Positions 8,695-18,031 of a stretch of DNA of 64,000 bases are shown piece by piece. The translations under genes and the position numbers were made by a program. The stretch comes from Chloroflexota bacterium (GTDB lineage: Bacteria; Chloroflexota; Anaerolineae; UBA7937; B3-Chlor). Within the stretch, counting starts at the first letter, position 1, and each line of letters starts with the position of its first letter. Location of the stretch: NCBI GenBank assembly GCA_030603665.1, contig JAUVXJ010000002.1, positions 186,001 to 250,000 on the forward strand, read 5' to 3'. A model generated the notes under the pieces. That model was not told the DNA's origin. It searched no databases and saw only the letters and a program-made list of their open reading frames with translations.

Positions 8695-10926
8695 ATGTCC
8701 CAGGGCAGGGCTGCTCTTGAGCTATCGTCGAATGCGGTGACGGTGCTGGAGAGACGATATCTGAAGAGGGACGAGACGGGGGTCGTCACAGAGACGTCCG
8801 AAGATCTGTTCTGGCGGGTCGCAAAGCACGTGGCTCAGGTCGATGCTGCCTACGACCCATCAGCCGATGTGTCAGCTACGGCTGAGCTGTTCAACCGTCC
8901 GATGGCAAACCTTGAGTTCCTCCCCAACTCCCCCACTCTCATGAACGCCGGGCGGAGTCTGGGACAGCTATCCGCCTGCTTCGTGCTCCCCATCGACGAC
9001 TCGATGGAGAGCATCTTCGAGAGCGTGAAGAACGCTGCCCTGATCCACCAGAGCGGAGGAGGAACCGGTTTCTCTTTCTCCAGACTCAGGCCCAAAGGGG
9101 ATGTGGTCAAATCCACGGGAGGGATCGCGTCTGGTCCCATCTCCTTCATGGAGGTCTTCGACGCGGCAACCGAGGCGATCAAGCAAGGAGGCGCCAGAAG
9201 AGGCGCCAACATGGCCGTGATCAGGGTGGATCACCCTGATGTTATGGACTTCATCACCTCCAAGATGGATGGACACACGCTCAACAATTTCAACATATCT
9301 GTGGGCCTGACTGCCGAATTCATGGAAGCCCTGAAGCGGGATGCCACCTACGCCCTGGTCAATCCACGCTCCGGCGAAGTGGTGAAGAGACTTAGGGCCA
9401 GCGCGGTGATGCACAAGATAGCCGAGATGGCCTGGAAGAACGGAGACCCCGGGGTCATCTTCCTGGACAGGCTCAACGAGGCAAACCCCACACCCCAGAT
9501 AGGCGAGATAGAGAGCACCAACCCTTGCGGCGAGCAGCCCCTACTTCCCTTCGAGAGCTGCAACCTGGGATCCATCGATCTATCAGGGATGGTGGTGGAT
9601 GGCCAGTTTGACTACGAGCATCTCGGAGAGATTGTCGATTGCGCCGTTCATTTCTTGGACAACATCATAGACTGCAACAGGTACCCACTTCCCCAGATTA
9701 GAGACATGACATTGGGCAATCGCAAGATTGGCCTGGGGGTGATGGGCTTCGCTGACATGCTTATCCGCATGGGCACACCATACGACTCGGAGCAGGCGGT
9801 GAGCATGGCAGAGGAAGTGATGTGTTTCGTTCAGGAGAGAGCCAAGCAAGCATCAGCGCAACTGGCAGAGCAGCGGGGCGTCTTCCCCAACTTCCGTGGC
9901 AGCACCTACGATGCCGACGGGGGAAGGAAGATGCGAAACGCCACGGTGACCACCCTTGCCCCCACAGGAAGCATCAGCATTATCGCGGGCACTTCCAGCG
10001 GAATCGAACCCATTTTTGCGCTGGTCTACAGGCGCCACGTCCTCGACGGTGACAGTCTCTTGGAGGTCAACGCCATCTTCGAGGAAGTCGCTCGACGCGA
10101 GGGGTTCTACAGCCAGGAGCTGATGAAGAAAGTGGCGGAAGCAGGCAGTGTACAACAGATGGACGAAGTACCGCTCGAGATGCGGAGGGTGTTCGTCACT
10201 GCCCACGACATTGCACCAGAGTGGCACATTCGTGTCCAGGCCGCTTTTCAGAAATACACCGACAACGCCGTCTCCAAGACCATCAACTTCCCCCATGACG
10301 CCAGCAGGCAGGATGTGGAGAACGCCTACCTCATGGCATACGACGCAAAATGCAAGGGACTCACGGTTTACCGGGATGGCAGCAGAGCAGCACAGGTTCT
10401 GACCACCGGGATAGCTTCGACCGAGCGCCCCAGGGGGACAAGGGTCCCACGCGCACGTCCTACGGTGACACAGGGCGTCACTGAGAAGATCACAGTCGGT
10501 TGCGGCCAAAGCATCTACGTAACCATCAACGAGGATCAGAATGGCCTCATTGAGGTCTTCGCCACGATGGGGAAGAGCGGAGGGTGCATGGCGTCACAGT
10601 CCGAGGCCATCGGGCGTCTGATCTCCCTGGGTCTCCGATCTGGAATCGGGATTGACGGAATCATCAAGCAGTTGGAGGGCATCCGATGCCCCGCTCCTGC
10701 ATGGCAGGAAGGCAATATCATCCTCTCTTGTGCTGATGCCATCGGCAAAGCTATGCACAGGTACGTCAGTGATAACGGCACCGATATGGTGTCATCCTTC
10801 ACCGGCGACATGGTCGCGAGGAATCTGCTCGGCATGTGTCCCGAATGCCCAGACTGCGGCACCATGGTCGAGTTCATTGAGGGCTGCCTGCGGTGCCCCT
10901 CGTGCGGATACTCTCAATGCGGCTAG
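8695..10926 (+). CDS. nrdJ: NrdJ, adenosylcobalamin-dependent (class II) ribonucleotide reductase
   Basis: Reduces ribonucleotides to deoxyribonucleotides using a B12-generated thiyl radical. 743 residues. Visible catalytic features are C95 in QLSACFVLPI, GGGTGFSFSRLRPKG, the radical site NPCGEQPLLPFESCNLGSI (C278, C289) and TLAPTGSISIIAGTSSGIEP. The C-terminus carries the redox or zinc cysteines CPECPDCG and CPSCGYSQCG. No N-terminal ATP-cone is present, so overall activity control may fall on NrdR. GGGAG precedes ATG 8695, 47 bases after nrdR. No nrdA/B-type enzyme is in the window. No cobalamin riboswitch was seen upstream. Confidence 0.97.
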   Translation: MSQGRAALELSSNAVTVLERRYLKRDETGVVTETSEDLFWRVAKHVAQVDAAYDPSADVSATAELFNRPMANLEFLPNSPTLMNAGRSLGQLSACFVLPIDDSMESIFESVKNAALIHQSGGGTGFSFSRLRPKGDVVKSTGGIASGPISFMEVFDAATEAIKQGGARRGANMAVIRVDHPDVMDFITSKMDGHTLNNFNISVGLTAEFMEALKRDATYALVNPRSGEVVKRLRASAVMHKIAEMAWKNGDPGVIFLDRLNEANPTPQIGEIESTNPCGEQPLLPFESCNLGSIDLSGMVVDGQFDYEHLGEIVDCAVHFLDNIIDCNRYPLPQIRDMTLGNRKIGLGVMGFADMLIRMGTPYDSEQAVSMAEEVMCFVQERAKQASAQLAEQRGVFPNFRGSTYDADGGRKMRNATVTTLAPTGSISIIAGTSSGIEPIFALVYRRHVLDGDSLLEVNAIFEEVARREGFYSQELMKKVAEAGSVQQMDEVPLEMRRVFVTAHDIAPEWHIRVQAAFQKYTDNAVSKTINFPHDASRQDVENAYLMAYDAKCKGLTVYRDGSRAAQVLTTGIASTERPRGTRVPRARPTVTQGVTEKITVGCGQSIYVTINEDQNGLIEVFATMGKSGGCMASQSEAIGRLISLGLRSGIGIDGIIKQLEGIRCPAPAWQEGNIILSCADAIGKAMHRYVSDNGTDMVSSFTGDMVARNLLGMCPECPDCGTMVEFIEGCLRCPSCGYSQCG

Positions 10927-10965
10927 ACGGTCCCACTAGCCGGTGCACACGCCTCTAGGAGCCGT

Positions 10966-10994
10966 TTGACAAGACCCGCTGCTTTGGCTAGAAT
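10966..10994 (+). promoter_or_regulatory. Near-consensus housekeeping promoter for the acyl-CoA dehydrogenase/ETF operon
   Basis: -35 TTGACA (10966-10971) is a perfect match. After exactly 17 bases comes -10 TAGAAT (10989-10994), five of six. Transcription should start near 11001. The open frame of the dehydrogenase runs back through this promoter, which argues that its true start is further downstream, at 11071 or 11098. Confidence 0.8.
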
Positions 10995-11045
10995 AACGGC
11001 AGAAGAGCGGGACTGGCACTCAGCTTGTGATACCCCGGGTCCCTC

Positions 11046-11099
11046 GAACGTTGGCATCAGTGAAGAGTCCATGAACGTTGGCATCAGTGAAGAGTCCAT
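11046..11099 (+). repeat. Tandem duplication of a 27-base unit holding the ribosome site and start codon
   Basis: Two perfect copies of a 27-base unit lie head to tail (11046-11072 and 11073-11099). Each contains GAAGAG and the beginning of an ATG (11071 and 11098). Because 27 is a multiple of three, both ATGs are in frame with the dehydrogenase, giving two equivalent starts nine codons apart. Confidence 0.95.
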
Positions 11100-12240
11100 G
11101 TTCAATCCCTCCCTCAGCCCCGAGCACAAGGCCCTCCGAGAGCTGGCGCGGCAGTTTGCCAGGAACGAGATTGCACCGATTGCCGCCAAGGCCGACCGTA
11201 TCGAGGAGTATCCCTGGGAACTTGTGAAGAAGGCTCACGCCGTCGGCCTGATCAACATCACGGTTCCAGGGAAATACGGGGGCGGCGGTTTGGGATACTT
11301 CGAGGACTGCCTCGTCGCTGAGGAACTGTCAGCAGCGTGCGCGGGCGTCTATAGCTCCTTCGTGGCCAGTACCCTCGCCCTAACTCCACTGAACATCGCA
11401 GCCACCCCAAACCAGATGGAACGCCTGATGAAGCCCTTCTGCGCCGAGCCAGCCCTGGCGTCGTTCTGTCTCACAGAGCCAAGCGCGGGTTCGGACGTGG
11501 CGAGCGTTCGCACCAGGGCGAAGCGCAATGGCGACACCTATGTTCTGAACGGCACAAAGCGCTTCATCACCAATGGTGGTGTGGCCAAGATGTATACCGT
11601 GACTGCCACAGTGGACCCCGAATTGCGTCACAAGGGCCTCGTACTCCTCGTCGTTCCTTCTGATTCTCCAGGTGTCTCCGTGGGCAAGAAAGAGGAGAAG
11701 ATGGGCCAACGGGCCGCAGACACCAGAGAAGTGATCTTCGAGGACGTGCAGGTGCCTGTGGAGAACCGCCTGGGTGAGGAAGGCGAGGGCTTCGGGCTGG
11801 TCATGGAGACCTTGGACAGGATCAGGGCGGAGGTGGCCGCGGCTGCTGTTGGCGTGGGTCGGGCGGCCATGCAAGCAGCCGTGCAATACTCCAAGGAGCG
11901 AGAGCAGTTTTCAGAACCCATCTCCTCCTTTCAGGCCATCCAGTTCAAACTAGCGGACATGGCTATCAAGGTGGAGGCAGCGCGTCTCCTGGTCCGGCAG
12001 GCAGCATGGCTGGCGGATCACGGCCTGCGGAACAGCTACGAATCGGCCATCGCCAAGTGCTTCGCCGCTGACAGCGCCATGCAGATCACAACCGATGCGG
12101 TGCAGGTCTTCGGCGGCTACGGATACATCAGGGATTATCCCGTGGAGAAGTACATGCGTGATGCCAAACTTCTCCAGATCTATGAGGGAACGAGCGAGAT
12201 TCAGCGTTTGGTGATCTCCCGATGGCTGTTGAAATCATAA
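11098..12240 (+). CDS. Acyl-CoA dehydrogenase (FAD, butyryl/short-chain type)
   Basis: Oxidises acyl-CoA to trans-2-enoyl-CoA, passing electrons to ETF; etfB and etfA follow directly. From ATG 11098 it is 380 residues and starts with the normal family N-terminus (LSPEHKALRELARQFA). FAD and substrate motifs are FCLTEPSAGSDVAS and GTKRFITNGGVA; the C-terminal domain has VQVFGGYGYIRDYPVEKYMRDAK and the catalytic glutamate in IYEGTSEIQR. ATG 11071 would add nine residues (MNVGISEES). The upstream frame overlaps the promoter and is not coding. Chain-length preference cannot be read from the sequence. Confidence 0.93.
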   Translation: MFNPSLSPEHKALRELARQFARNEIAPIAAKADRIEEYPWELVKKAHAVGLINITVPGKYGGGGLGYFEDCLVAEELSAACAGVYSSFVASTLALTPLNIAATPNQMERLMKPFCAEPALASFCLTEPSAGSDVASVRTRAKRNGDTYVLNGTKRFITNGGVAKMYTVTATVDPELRHKGLVLLVVPSDSPGVSVGKKEEKMGQRAADTREVIFEDVQVPVENRLGEEGEGFGLVMETLDRIRAEVAAAAVGVGRAAMQAAVQYSKEREQFSEPISSFQAIQFKLADMAIKVEAARLLVRQAAWLADHGLRNSYESAIAKCFAADSAMQITTDAVQVFGGYGYIRDYPVEKYMRDAKLLQIYEGTSEIQRLVISRWLLKS

Positions 12241-12276
12241 GTGAGGCCCACACAGGCCAAAGGAGGTTGAGTTCTC

Positions 12277-13065
12277 ATGCACATAGTGATTTGCGTCAAG
12301 CAGGTGCCAGACACAGAGACCAAGATACGGGTCAAGGACGGCCAACTAGACCACTCCGAGACCAAGTATGTGGTCAATCCTTATGACGAGTATGCCATCG
12401 AGGAAGGCCTGCGAATCAAGGAGACACTAGGCGAAGGCAAGATCACCCTCGTCAGTACCGGTCCCGAGCGGGCCAAGGATGCTCTGAAAAGCGGTCTGGC
12501 GGTCGGCGCTGACGAAGCCATCCATCTGCTGGACAAAGCCTTCGAGGGCTCGGATCCATATGCCACCGCCCTCATACTGTCCAAGGCCCTGCAGAAGCTT
12601 GACTATGATATTGTCTTCTGTGGTAAGCAAGGAGTAGACGAGGATCACGCGCAAGTTGGCATCATCCTCGCTGAACTGCTGGACATCCCCCACGTCTCGG
12701 TGGTGACCGAGTTGGAGATCTCGGATGACGTCCGGTCCGTCGTGACGCACCGGGAAGTAGAGGGCGGCCACGCAGTTGTAGAGACTTCCCTGCCCGTAGT
12801 TATCACAGCACAAAAGGGCCTTAACGAACCTCGCTATGCCTCCATCAAAGGCATCATGGCGGTGAAGAAGAAGGTGATCCCGGAATGGAACGCCGCTGAG
12901 ATCGGCGTGGAGGAGAACGCCGTAGGAGTTGAGTCCGCCAGGATAACGTTCACAGAGGTGACATTGCCGCCAGATAGGGCCGGATGTCGGGTCTTCGATG
13001 AGGACCCCGCTCAGGATGCGGCAAAGGTGGCACACCTGCTCAGAGACGAGGCGAAGATCCTATAG
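12277..13065 (+). CDS. etfB: Electron transfer flavoprotein beta subunit
   Basis: Small ETF subunit, AMP-binding, 262 residues; forms a dimer with EtfA and takes electrons from acyl-CoA dehydrogenases. Typical start MHIVICVKQVPDTETKIRV and NPYDEYAIEEGLRIKE. The middle has ILSKALQKLDYDIVFCGKQGVDEDHAQVG, the ETF-beta signature region. A strong AAAGGAGGT site precedes ATG 12277. It sits between the dehydrogenase and etfA in one operon. Confidence 0.96.
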   Translation: MHIVICVKQVPDTETKIRVKDGQLDHSETKYVVNPYDEYAIEEGLRIKETLGEGKITLVSTGPERAKDALKSGLAVGADEAIHLLDKAFEGSDPYATALILSKALQKLDYDIVFCGKQGVDEDHAQVGIILAELLDIPHVSVVTELEISDDVRSVVTHREVEGGHAVVETSLPVVITAQKGLNEPRYASIKGIMAVKKKVIPEWNAAEIGVEENAVGVESARITFTEVTLPPDRAGCRVFDEDPAQDAAKVAHLLRDEAKIL

Positions 13066-13119
13066 CTCGTGCTGACGGCCAAGCCGCAGCCGACTGTTCA
13101 CCGCAGTGCGGAGGAGCGA

Positions 13120-14103
13120 ATGTCAAACGACGTTTTGGTTGTAGCGGAGATCAGAGACGGCGCTCTCAAGAAGATCAGCCTTGAGATGCTGGGAGAAGGG
13201 CGGAATATCGCGGACCAGCTTGGTGGAGATGTTCAGGCAGTAGCCCTGGGGCATGGCGTTGCCGATGTAGCCACTACGCTGGCGCACTACGGCGCCCAAA
13301 AGATATTCGTGGCCGACGACCCATCCCTGGAGAACTACACGGCCGAAGGCTACACCAATGTGCTGGCCAACCTTGTCAAACAGACACGACCCGCCCTGGT
13401 CCTCCTGGGCGCCACGACAGCCGGAAAGGACCTGGCGCCGAGACTGGCAGCCAGGCTTGCGGTAGGTCTGGCGTCGGACTGCACAGGCTTCGCAGTGCAG
13501 GACGGGGAGGTGCTCATGACCAGGCCCATTTATGCAGGCAAGGCTATCGCCACAATCAAGGAAGCGGGCAGGCCATACATGGCCACAATACGACCAAACA
13601 TCTTCGCTGCACCGGAGGCCGACACATCTCGGGCAGCGGAAGTGGAGAATATCCCCGCCGACGCCGGAGAGATCAGGGCGAAGGTATTGGAGATGATCAT
13701 GGAGGCGGGGGAAAGGGTAGAACTGACCGAAGCGGATATTGTAGTGTCAGGCGGGCGCGGCCTGAAGGCACCCGAGCATTTTGCCCTCATCGAGGAACTG
13801 GCCGACGTACTGGGAGCGGCTGTGGGGGCTTCGCGCGCCACCGTTGATGCTGGGTGGAAAGACCACAGCTATCAGGTGGGCCAAACGGGGAAGGTAGTAA
13901 CGCCAACTCTCTACATCGCATGCGGCATCTCGGGGGCCATACAACACCTCGCCGGCATGAAGACCTCAAAGTACATCGTGGCCGTCAACAAGGATCCGGA
14001 GGCCCCCATATTCAAGGTGGCAGACTATGGCATCGTTGGCGATCTGTTCAAGGTGGTCCCCGTGCTGGCAGAGGAGTTCAAGAAGATGAAGGCTGAGGGC
14101 TGA
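13120..14103 (+). CDS. etfA: Electron transfer flavoprotein alpha subunit
   Basis: Large ETF subunit that holds FAD and hands electrons to ETF-quinone oxidoreductase or a related acceptor. 327 residues from ATG 13120, chosen for the GGAGG site just upstream and the family-like start [11 protein letters not shown]; the frame is open back to 13069. The FAD domain is plain: [55 protein letters not shown] and [21 protein letters not shown]. Last gene of the beta-oxidation operon. Confidence 0.97.
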   Translation: MSNDVLVVAEIRDGALKKISLEMLGEGRNIADQLGGDVQAVALGHGVADVATTLAHYGAQKIFVADDPSLENYTAEGYTNVLANLVKQTRPALVLLGATTAGKDLAPRLAARLAVGLASDCTGFAVQDGEVLMTRPIYAGKAIATIKEAGRPYMATIRPNIFAAPEADTSRAAEVENIPADAGEIRAKVLEMIMEAGERVELTEADIVVSGGRGLKAPEHFALIEELADVLGAAVGASRATVDAGWKDHSYQVGQTGKVVTPTLYIACGISGAIQHLAGMKTSKYIVAVNKDPEAPIFKVADYGIVGDLFKVVPVLAEEFKKMKAEG

Positions 14104-14112
14104 GTGCCCTCA
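14094..14112 (+). terminator. Hairpin over the etfA stop codon
   Basis: TGAGGGC and GCCCTCA form a seven-base perfect stem with a five-base loop that spans the etfA stop. There is no T run, so it may be a 3'-end stabiliser or a factor-dependent terminator. The stretch from here to 14547 (about 435 bases) holds no gene or RNA that I recognise. Confidence 0.35.
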
Positions 14113-14547
14113 ACTCCTGACTGAAGCATCCCCTGATCCACAGACAAGCAAGCGAATCAGACCCATCTAGAGCGACGGATCCTAGGGCGGCCCACGAACC
14201 CCGCGGGTTCAGCGATGAGGCCTGCAGCTCAGACCTGGTGAGTACAACTGCGAGTGGGCGAATCCACGTAGCGTTGGTCCTCGACGACGAGCGGATCTGA
14301 CTCCCTCCAGATAGCGCGTTGTAGTCGGGACGTGCACAGCGGGCAGAGCACCGGCTCGCGCCACGATCACCTGACGTCGACCTTCTTCCAGCGCGACGGC
14401 CTCCCTGTTGTGCGCCTGTTCTCACCGGGGGCGGGGCACGTTGGCGCAGGCTGGCATCACTACCCAGATAGCTGATCCCGCTTCAACTTGTTCGCACTCC
14501 CCGATGCTGCGTGTAGGACCCTCCGGCCACTCCTGAGCAGCGAGGGG

Positions 14548-14576
14548 TTGCTTTGGCCCGTTCGCTGTGCTAGACT
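14548..14576 (+). promoter_or_regulatory. Promoter for the radical SAM-pgeF-yggS operon
   Basis: -35 TTGCTT (14548-14553), 17-base spacer, -10 TAGACT (14571-14576). The predicted start of transcription (about 14583) is only a dozen bases before the TTG start codon proposed for the radical SAM gene at 14596. Moderate matches, ideal spacing. Confidence 0.5.
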
Positions 14577-14595
14577 AGAGGTTGGGAGGCAGCAC

Positions 14596-16215
14596 TTGGA
14601 CTGGAACACCATCTCGCGGGCCAGGGAGAGGTTGAATCATGAGCGAGGCACCACGATCAGGGACTGGGGCGGCCGCCTGCCCATCGCCCTTGTCTACCCC
14701 AATTCGTACCGCATCGGGATGTCCAACCTGGGTGTCCACGTCGTCTATCGCCTCTTCAACCAGTACCCGGGCGTCGTCTGCGAGAGGGTATTCTACGAAG
14801 CTAAGAATGGAAGCCCAGTCTCCCTGGAATCCCAAAGACCCCTGCGGGACTTCGCCGTCCTGGCTTTCTCACTATCATTCGAACTGGACTATCTGAACCT
14901 TGTCGCCATGCTGCGATCATCCAACATCCCTTTGTCGCGAGAGGCGCGAGACGACAGTCATCCCCTCCTCATCGCAGGCGGCCCGTGTGTGATGGCCAAT
15001 CCGGAGCCTCTGGCCTCAATCGTGGACGTTTTCGCCATCGGCGAAGGCGAGGTTATCGTCCCCGCACTGGTTGAGACCCTGACTCAAGCCACGGATCAGC
15101 CTCGAGAGGATCTCCTGAAGCAGCTGGCCACACTGCCTGGCGTGTACGTTCCACGCTTCTACCAAGTACAGATGGAGAATGAACGTATCCTGGGCATCAG
15201 GCCAACTGGTGGCATCACACACACCCCACAGCGCCAATGGCTGCGGCGCCTGGATGATCATCCTGCGTGCTCTGTCATCATCACAGAAGATACAGAGTTC
15301 GGCGACATGTTCCTCATGGAGGTAACGCGCGGATGCGGAAGGGGCTGCCATTTCTGTCTCGCGGGGGTCGCCTATTCGCCGGTCCGGGAACGCAGCCCAG
15401 AGCTCTTGCTAGCCACGGCCAAGAACGGCCTCGCATATCGTCAAACCCTTGGTCTCATCGGGGCATCTCTGTCCGACTATTCTCACCTAGAAGAGCTGGC
15501 GAGCGGCCTCCGGCATATGGGAGCCAAGCTGTCCGTGGCTTCTCTGCGCGTCGACCCGCTGCCCGAAGCCCTGCTTAAGGCACTTTCTGATAGCGGTAGC
15601 CGGACCATCACCATTGCACCTGAGGCCGGGTCTGAACGCCTGCGACGCAAGATCAGGAAGGGCATCTCTACGGAGGATATCATGCGCGCCGCTGAACTGG
15701 TGGCACGCTATGATTTTCCTCACCTGAAGCTCTACTTCATGGTCGGACTCCCGACTGAGGATGACAGCGACGTGCAGGAGATAGTCGAACTCATGCGCGC
15801 GGTAAGGAAGCGCTTTCGCCGCCGCATCACCGTCAATATCACCCCCTTCGTGCCCAAGGCCCAGACCCCCTTCCAGCTCACTGCCATGGCTTCTCGCAAG
15901 GTATTGGCAGAGCGTTTCCACTGTGTCAAGAACGGCTTGCGCTCTCTCGAAGTGGAGACCAGAGGGGACAGCCCCCGATGGGCCGAGGTACAGGGTGTCT
16001 TGGCGCGGGGGGATAGGCTGATAGGCGAGGCCTTGATGGTTCTTGAGGGTACCAGTCTCTCGGCCTGGCGAAAAGCCCTTGAGGCAACAAGTCTGGACAC
16101 CAAGCGATATCTTGGGAACCGCTCCACAGACGAGATACTCCCTTGGCTAACCATCACCGGGGAAGCATGCGCGGCAGAGCCGACTGTGGAGAGCGCCAGC
16201 CAGAGGGCATCATGA
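14596..16215 (+). CDS. Radical SAM protein, B12-binding-like N-terminus (TIGR03960-type, N-terminal part)
   Basis: Radical SAM enzyme of unknown substrate. The iron-sulfur site is C247-x3-C251-x2-C254 (TRGCGRGCHFC), followed by LAGVAYSPVRERSPE. Before it is the domain seen in the TIGR03960 group (ALVYPNSYRIGMSNLGVHVVY; AGGPCVMANPEP); after it is TIAPEAGSERLRRKIRKGIS. I chose TTG 14596 because GGGAGG lies seven bases upstream and the promoter sits just before; the frame is open back to 14488. 539 residues. The stop overlaps the pgeF start (ATGA). The C-terminal DUF2344-like half that some family members carry is absent. Function not assigned. Confidence 0.85.
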   Translation: MDWNTISRARERLNHERGTTIRDWGGRLPIALVYPNSYRIGMSNLGVHVVYRLFNQYPGVVCERVFYEAKNGSPVSLESQRPLRDFAVLAFSLSFELDYLNLVAMLRSSNIPLSREARDDSHPLLIAGGPCVMANPEPLASIVDVFAIGEGEVIVPALVETLTQATDQPREDLLKQLATLPGVYVPRFYQVQMENERILGIRPTGGITHTPQRQWLRRLDDHPACSVIITEDTEFGDMFLMEVTRGCGRGCHFCLAGVAYSPVRERSPELLLATAKNGLAYRQTLGLIGASLSDYSHLEELASGLRHMGAKLSVASLRVDPLPEALLKALSDSGSRTITIAPEAGSERLRRKIRKGISTEDIMRAAELVARYDFPHLKLYFMVGLPTEDDSDVQEIVELMRAVRKRFRRRITVNITPFVPKAQTPFQLTAMASRKVLAERFHCVKNGLRSLEVETRGDSPRWAEVQGVLARGDRLIGEALMVLEGTSLSAWRKALEATSLDTKRYLGNRSTDEILPWLTITGEACAAEPTVESASQRAS

Positions 16216-17003
16216 TCCGACGAGAAGCATCAGGCATCCCTTTCTACAGCTTCAAGGCATTTGACGAGCACAGTGAGATAGTGCATGCGGTCTTCACGCG
16301 ACTTGGCGGGGTCAGCCATTCTCCCTACAGGGCATTGAACGTGGGGAGCTCTGTTGGAGATGCGCCCAAGGCTGTGGAAGAGAACTGCCGCCTCGCCTGC
16401 CAGGCCATGTCCGTGTCAGGCACCCAAGTGGTAACCGCGTGGCAAGTCCACGGCAACAACGTCGGCGTCGTGGACGCTCGCGATTGGGGCAGAGTTGTAC
16501 CAGAGACTGATGCCTTGATTACCAACGGCTCAGAGGTCAATCTCATCTTGCGCTTTGCAGACTGCCTGCCCATCTTCCTCTATGATCCGCAAAGGCGAGT
16601 CATAGGCCTGGGCCACGCAGGCTGGCGTGGCACCGCCGCCAAGCTGGCCTCTCAGATGGTCTCGGCAATGATCGACTCCTTCGGCTGCGATCCGAGCAAC
16701 GTGCTGGCTGGTCTGGGACCGGCCATAGGACCGTGCTGCTATGAGGTCGGACCGGACGTGGCGCAGGCTATCCTGCCTACGTTGCAGAACCTGCAGAGCG
16801 CGATTCAACCCTCTGGAGACGGCCACTTCTCTCTGGACCTTTGGGAGGCCAACCGTCAGCAACTCCGCCATCGAGGGATCAAGCAGATCGAGGTTGGCCA
16901 TGTTTGCACAGCGTGCCACGCCGATGAGTTCTTCTCTCATCGGGCGGACAAAGGTAGCACAGGCAGATTCGCCGCGCTTATGGGCATCAGGAACTCGTCG
17001 TGA
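16212..17003 (+). CDS. pgeF: PgeF/YfiH-type peptidoglycan editing factor (multicopper polyphenol oxidase family)
   Basis: Cytoplasmic purine-nucleoside/laccase-domain family; in E. coli the family member removes mis-incorporated amino acids from UDP-MurNAc precursors. Metal and active-site motifs: VTAWQVHGNNV, LRFADCLPIFLYD, GLGHAGWRGTAAK, GPAIGPCCYEVG and HVCTACHADEFFSHR. 263 residues from ATG 16212, which overlaps the preceding stop. It is followed by yggS with a GTGA overlap; pgeF-yggS-yggT neighbours are common near dcw clusters. Confidence 0.92.
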   Translation: MIRREASGIPFYSFKAFDEHSEIVHAVFTRLGGVSHSPYRALNVGSSVGDAPKAVEENCRLACQAMSVSGTQVVTAWQVHGNNVGVVDARDWGRVVPETDALITNGSEVNLILRFADCLPIFLYDPQRRVIGLGHAGWRGTAAKLASQMVSAMIDSFGCDPSNVLAGLGPAIGPCCYEVGPDVAQAILPTLQNLQSAIQPSGDGHFSLDLWEANRQQLRHRGIKQIEVGHVCTACHADEFFSHRADKGSTGRFAALMGIRNSS

Positions 17004-17737
17004 CGGACATCAAGGTCAACTTGGCCAGACTGAACGAACGTATCTCAGATGCCGCAGTGCGCGCCGGCAGGAAGCCAGAGGAGATCACCCTCGTGGCAGT
17101 GACCAAGACGCTTCCGCCAGAGAGGATAGAATTGGCATGGGAAGCCGGGCTGCGGCAGTTCGGCGAGAATCGGGTGCAGGAGGCGGAGTCCAAGGTACTG
17201 TGGTCGCGGGCGAAGGACATGGGCCTGAGTTGGCACATGGTGGGGCATCTCCAGCGAAACAAGGTGAAAAAGGCCATACAACTCTTCGATCTTGTTCAGT
17301 CGGTAGACAGTCTGCGCCTTGCCCAGGAAATCAGCAGGCGATGCAGCGATGCGGCCGTGAACATGTCCATGCTTCTGGAGGTGAATGCCTCAGGGGAGGC
17401 AAGCAAGTACGGCTTTCCAGCACACGAGGGAGACGGAGGACAACTGGAGGACTTCCTCAGGACAGTGCGGCAGATTATCGCCCTGCCGAACCTTGAGCCA
17501 CAAGGCCTGATGACGGTGGCCCCGTTTGGGGCGCCGGAAGAGACACTCCGATCATGCTTCTGTCGCGTCCGCTGGCTTCTTGACAGGTTGCGGCAGGAGT
17601 TCCCCGACCAGCGCTGGAGGCAGCTCTCCATGGGAATGACAGACGACTTCGAGATTGCCATCGAGGAAGGTGCTACCATTGTCAGAGTCGGGCGTGCGAT
17701 CTTTGGTCAAAGGAAAGACTACAGGGAGGGCAAGTGA
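17000..17737 (+). CDS. yggS: YggS/PLPBP family PLP-binding homeostasis protein
   Basis: Single-domain PLP-binding TIM barrel related to the N-domain of alanine racemase; keeps pyridoxal phosphate and amino acid pools balanced and has no known catalysis. The PLP lysine lies in ITLVAVTKTLPPERI. Further family signatures are LRQFGENRVQEAESK, LSWHMVGHLQRNKVKKAI and LSMGMTDDFEIAIEEGATIVRVGRAIFG. 245 residues, GTG start overlapping the pgeF stop. Its stop overlaps the yggT start. Confidence 0.95.
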   Translation: MTDIKVNLARLNERISDAAVRAGRKPEEITLVAVTKTLPPERIELAWEAGLRQFGENRVQEAESKVLWSRAKDMGLSWHMVGHLQRNKVKKAIQLFDLVQSVDSLRLAQEISRRCSDAAVNMSMLLEVNASGEASKYGFPAHEGDGGQLEDFLRTVRQIIALPNLEPQGLMTVAPFGAPEETLRSCFCRVRWLLDRLRQEFPDQRWRQLSMGMTDDFEIAIEEGATIVRVGRAIFGQRKDYREGK

Positions 17738-18006
17738 TGACCGTGACTGCGGTGGTGATCCAGACTATTGACCTGATCTTCACCTTCTTCTACCTGGCGA
17801 TCATGGGCAGAATAATCCTATCGTGGTTCAGATTCGACCCTTATCATCCGATATCGATACTCCTGTACCGTGTGACGGAACCTATCCTGGGGTTCTTCCG
17901 GGGAATCATCCCTTCCGTAGGAATGCTGGACCTCAGCCCTATCGTCGCCATAGTAGTCCTGGGAATGGTGCAGCAGTTGCTCTTCTTCCTGTTGCAGGGC
18001 CTATGA
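17737..18006 (+). CDS. yggT: YggT family membrane protein
   Basis: 89-residue inner membrane protein of unknown role. It has the YggT repeat features: a first helix, then GRIILSWFRFDPYHPISI, a VTEPILGFFRGIIP segment, and LSPIVAIVVLGMVQQLLFFLLQ as the last helix. The start is ATG 17737 or the adjacent GTG 17734, overlapping the yggS stop. The yggS-yggT-DUF167 order is widely conserved. Confidence 0.9.
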   Translation: MTVTAVVIQTIDLIFTFFYLAIMGRIILSWFRFDPYHPISILLYRVTEPILGFFRGIIPSVGMLDLSPIVAIVVLGMVQQLLFFLLQGL

Positions 18007-18031
18007 GCGGAACTCCAGCCCAGACACCGTG

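Noticed and set aside
14113..14547. Gap searched for a tRNA, riboswitch or small gene
   Set aside because: No cloverleaf, no known riboswitch core and no family-like frame; only a promoter at its end.
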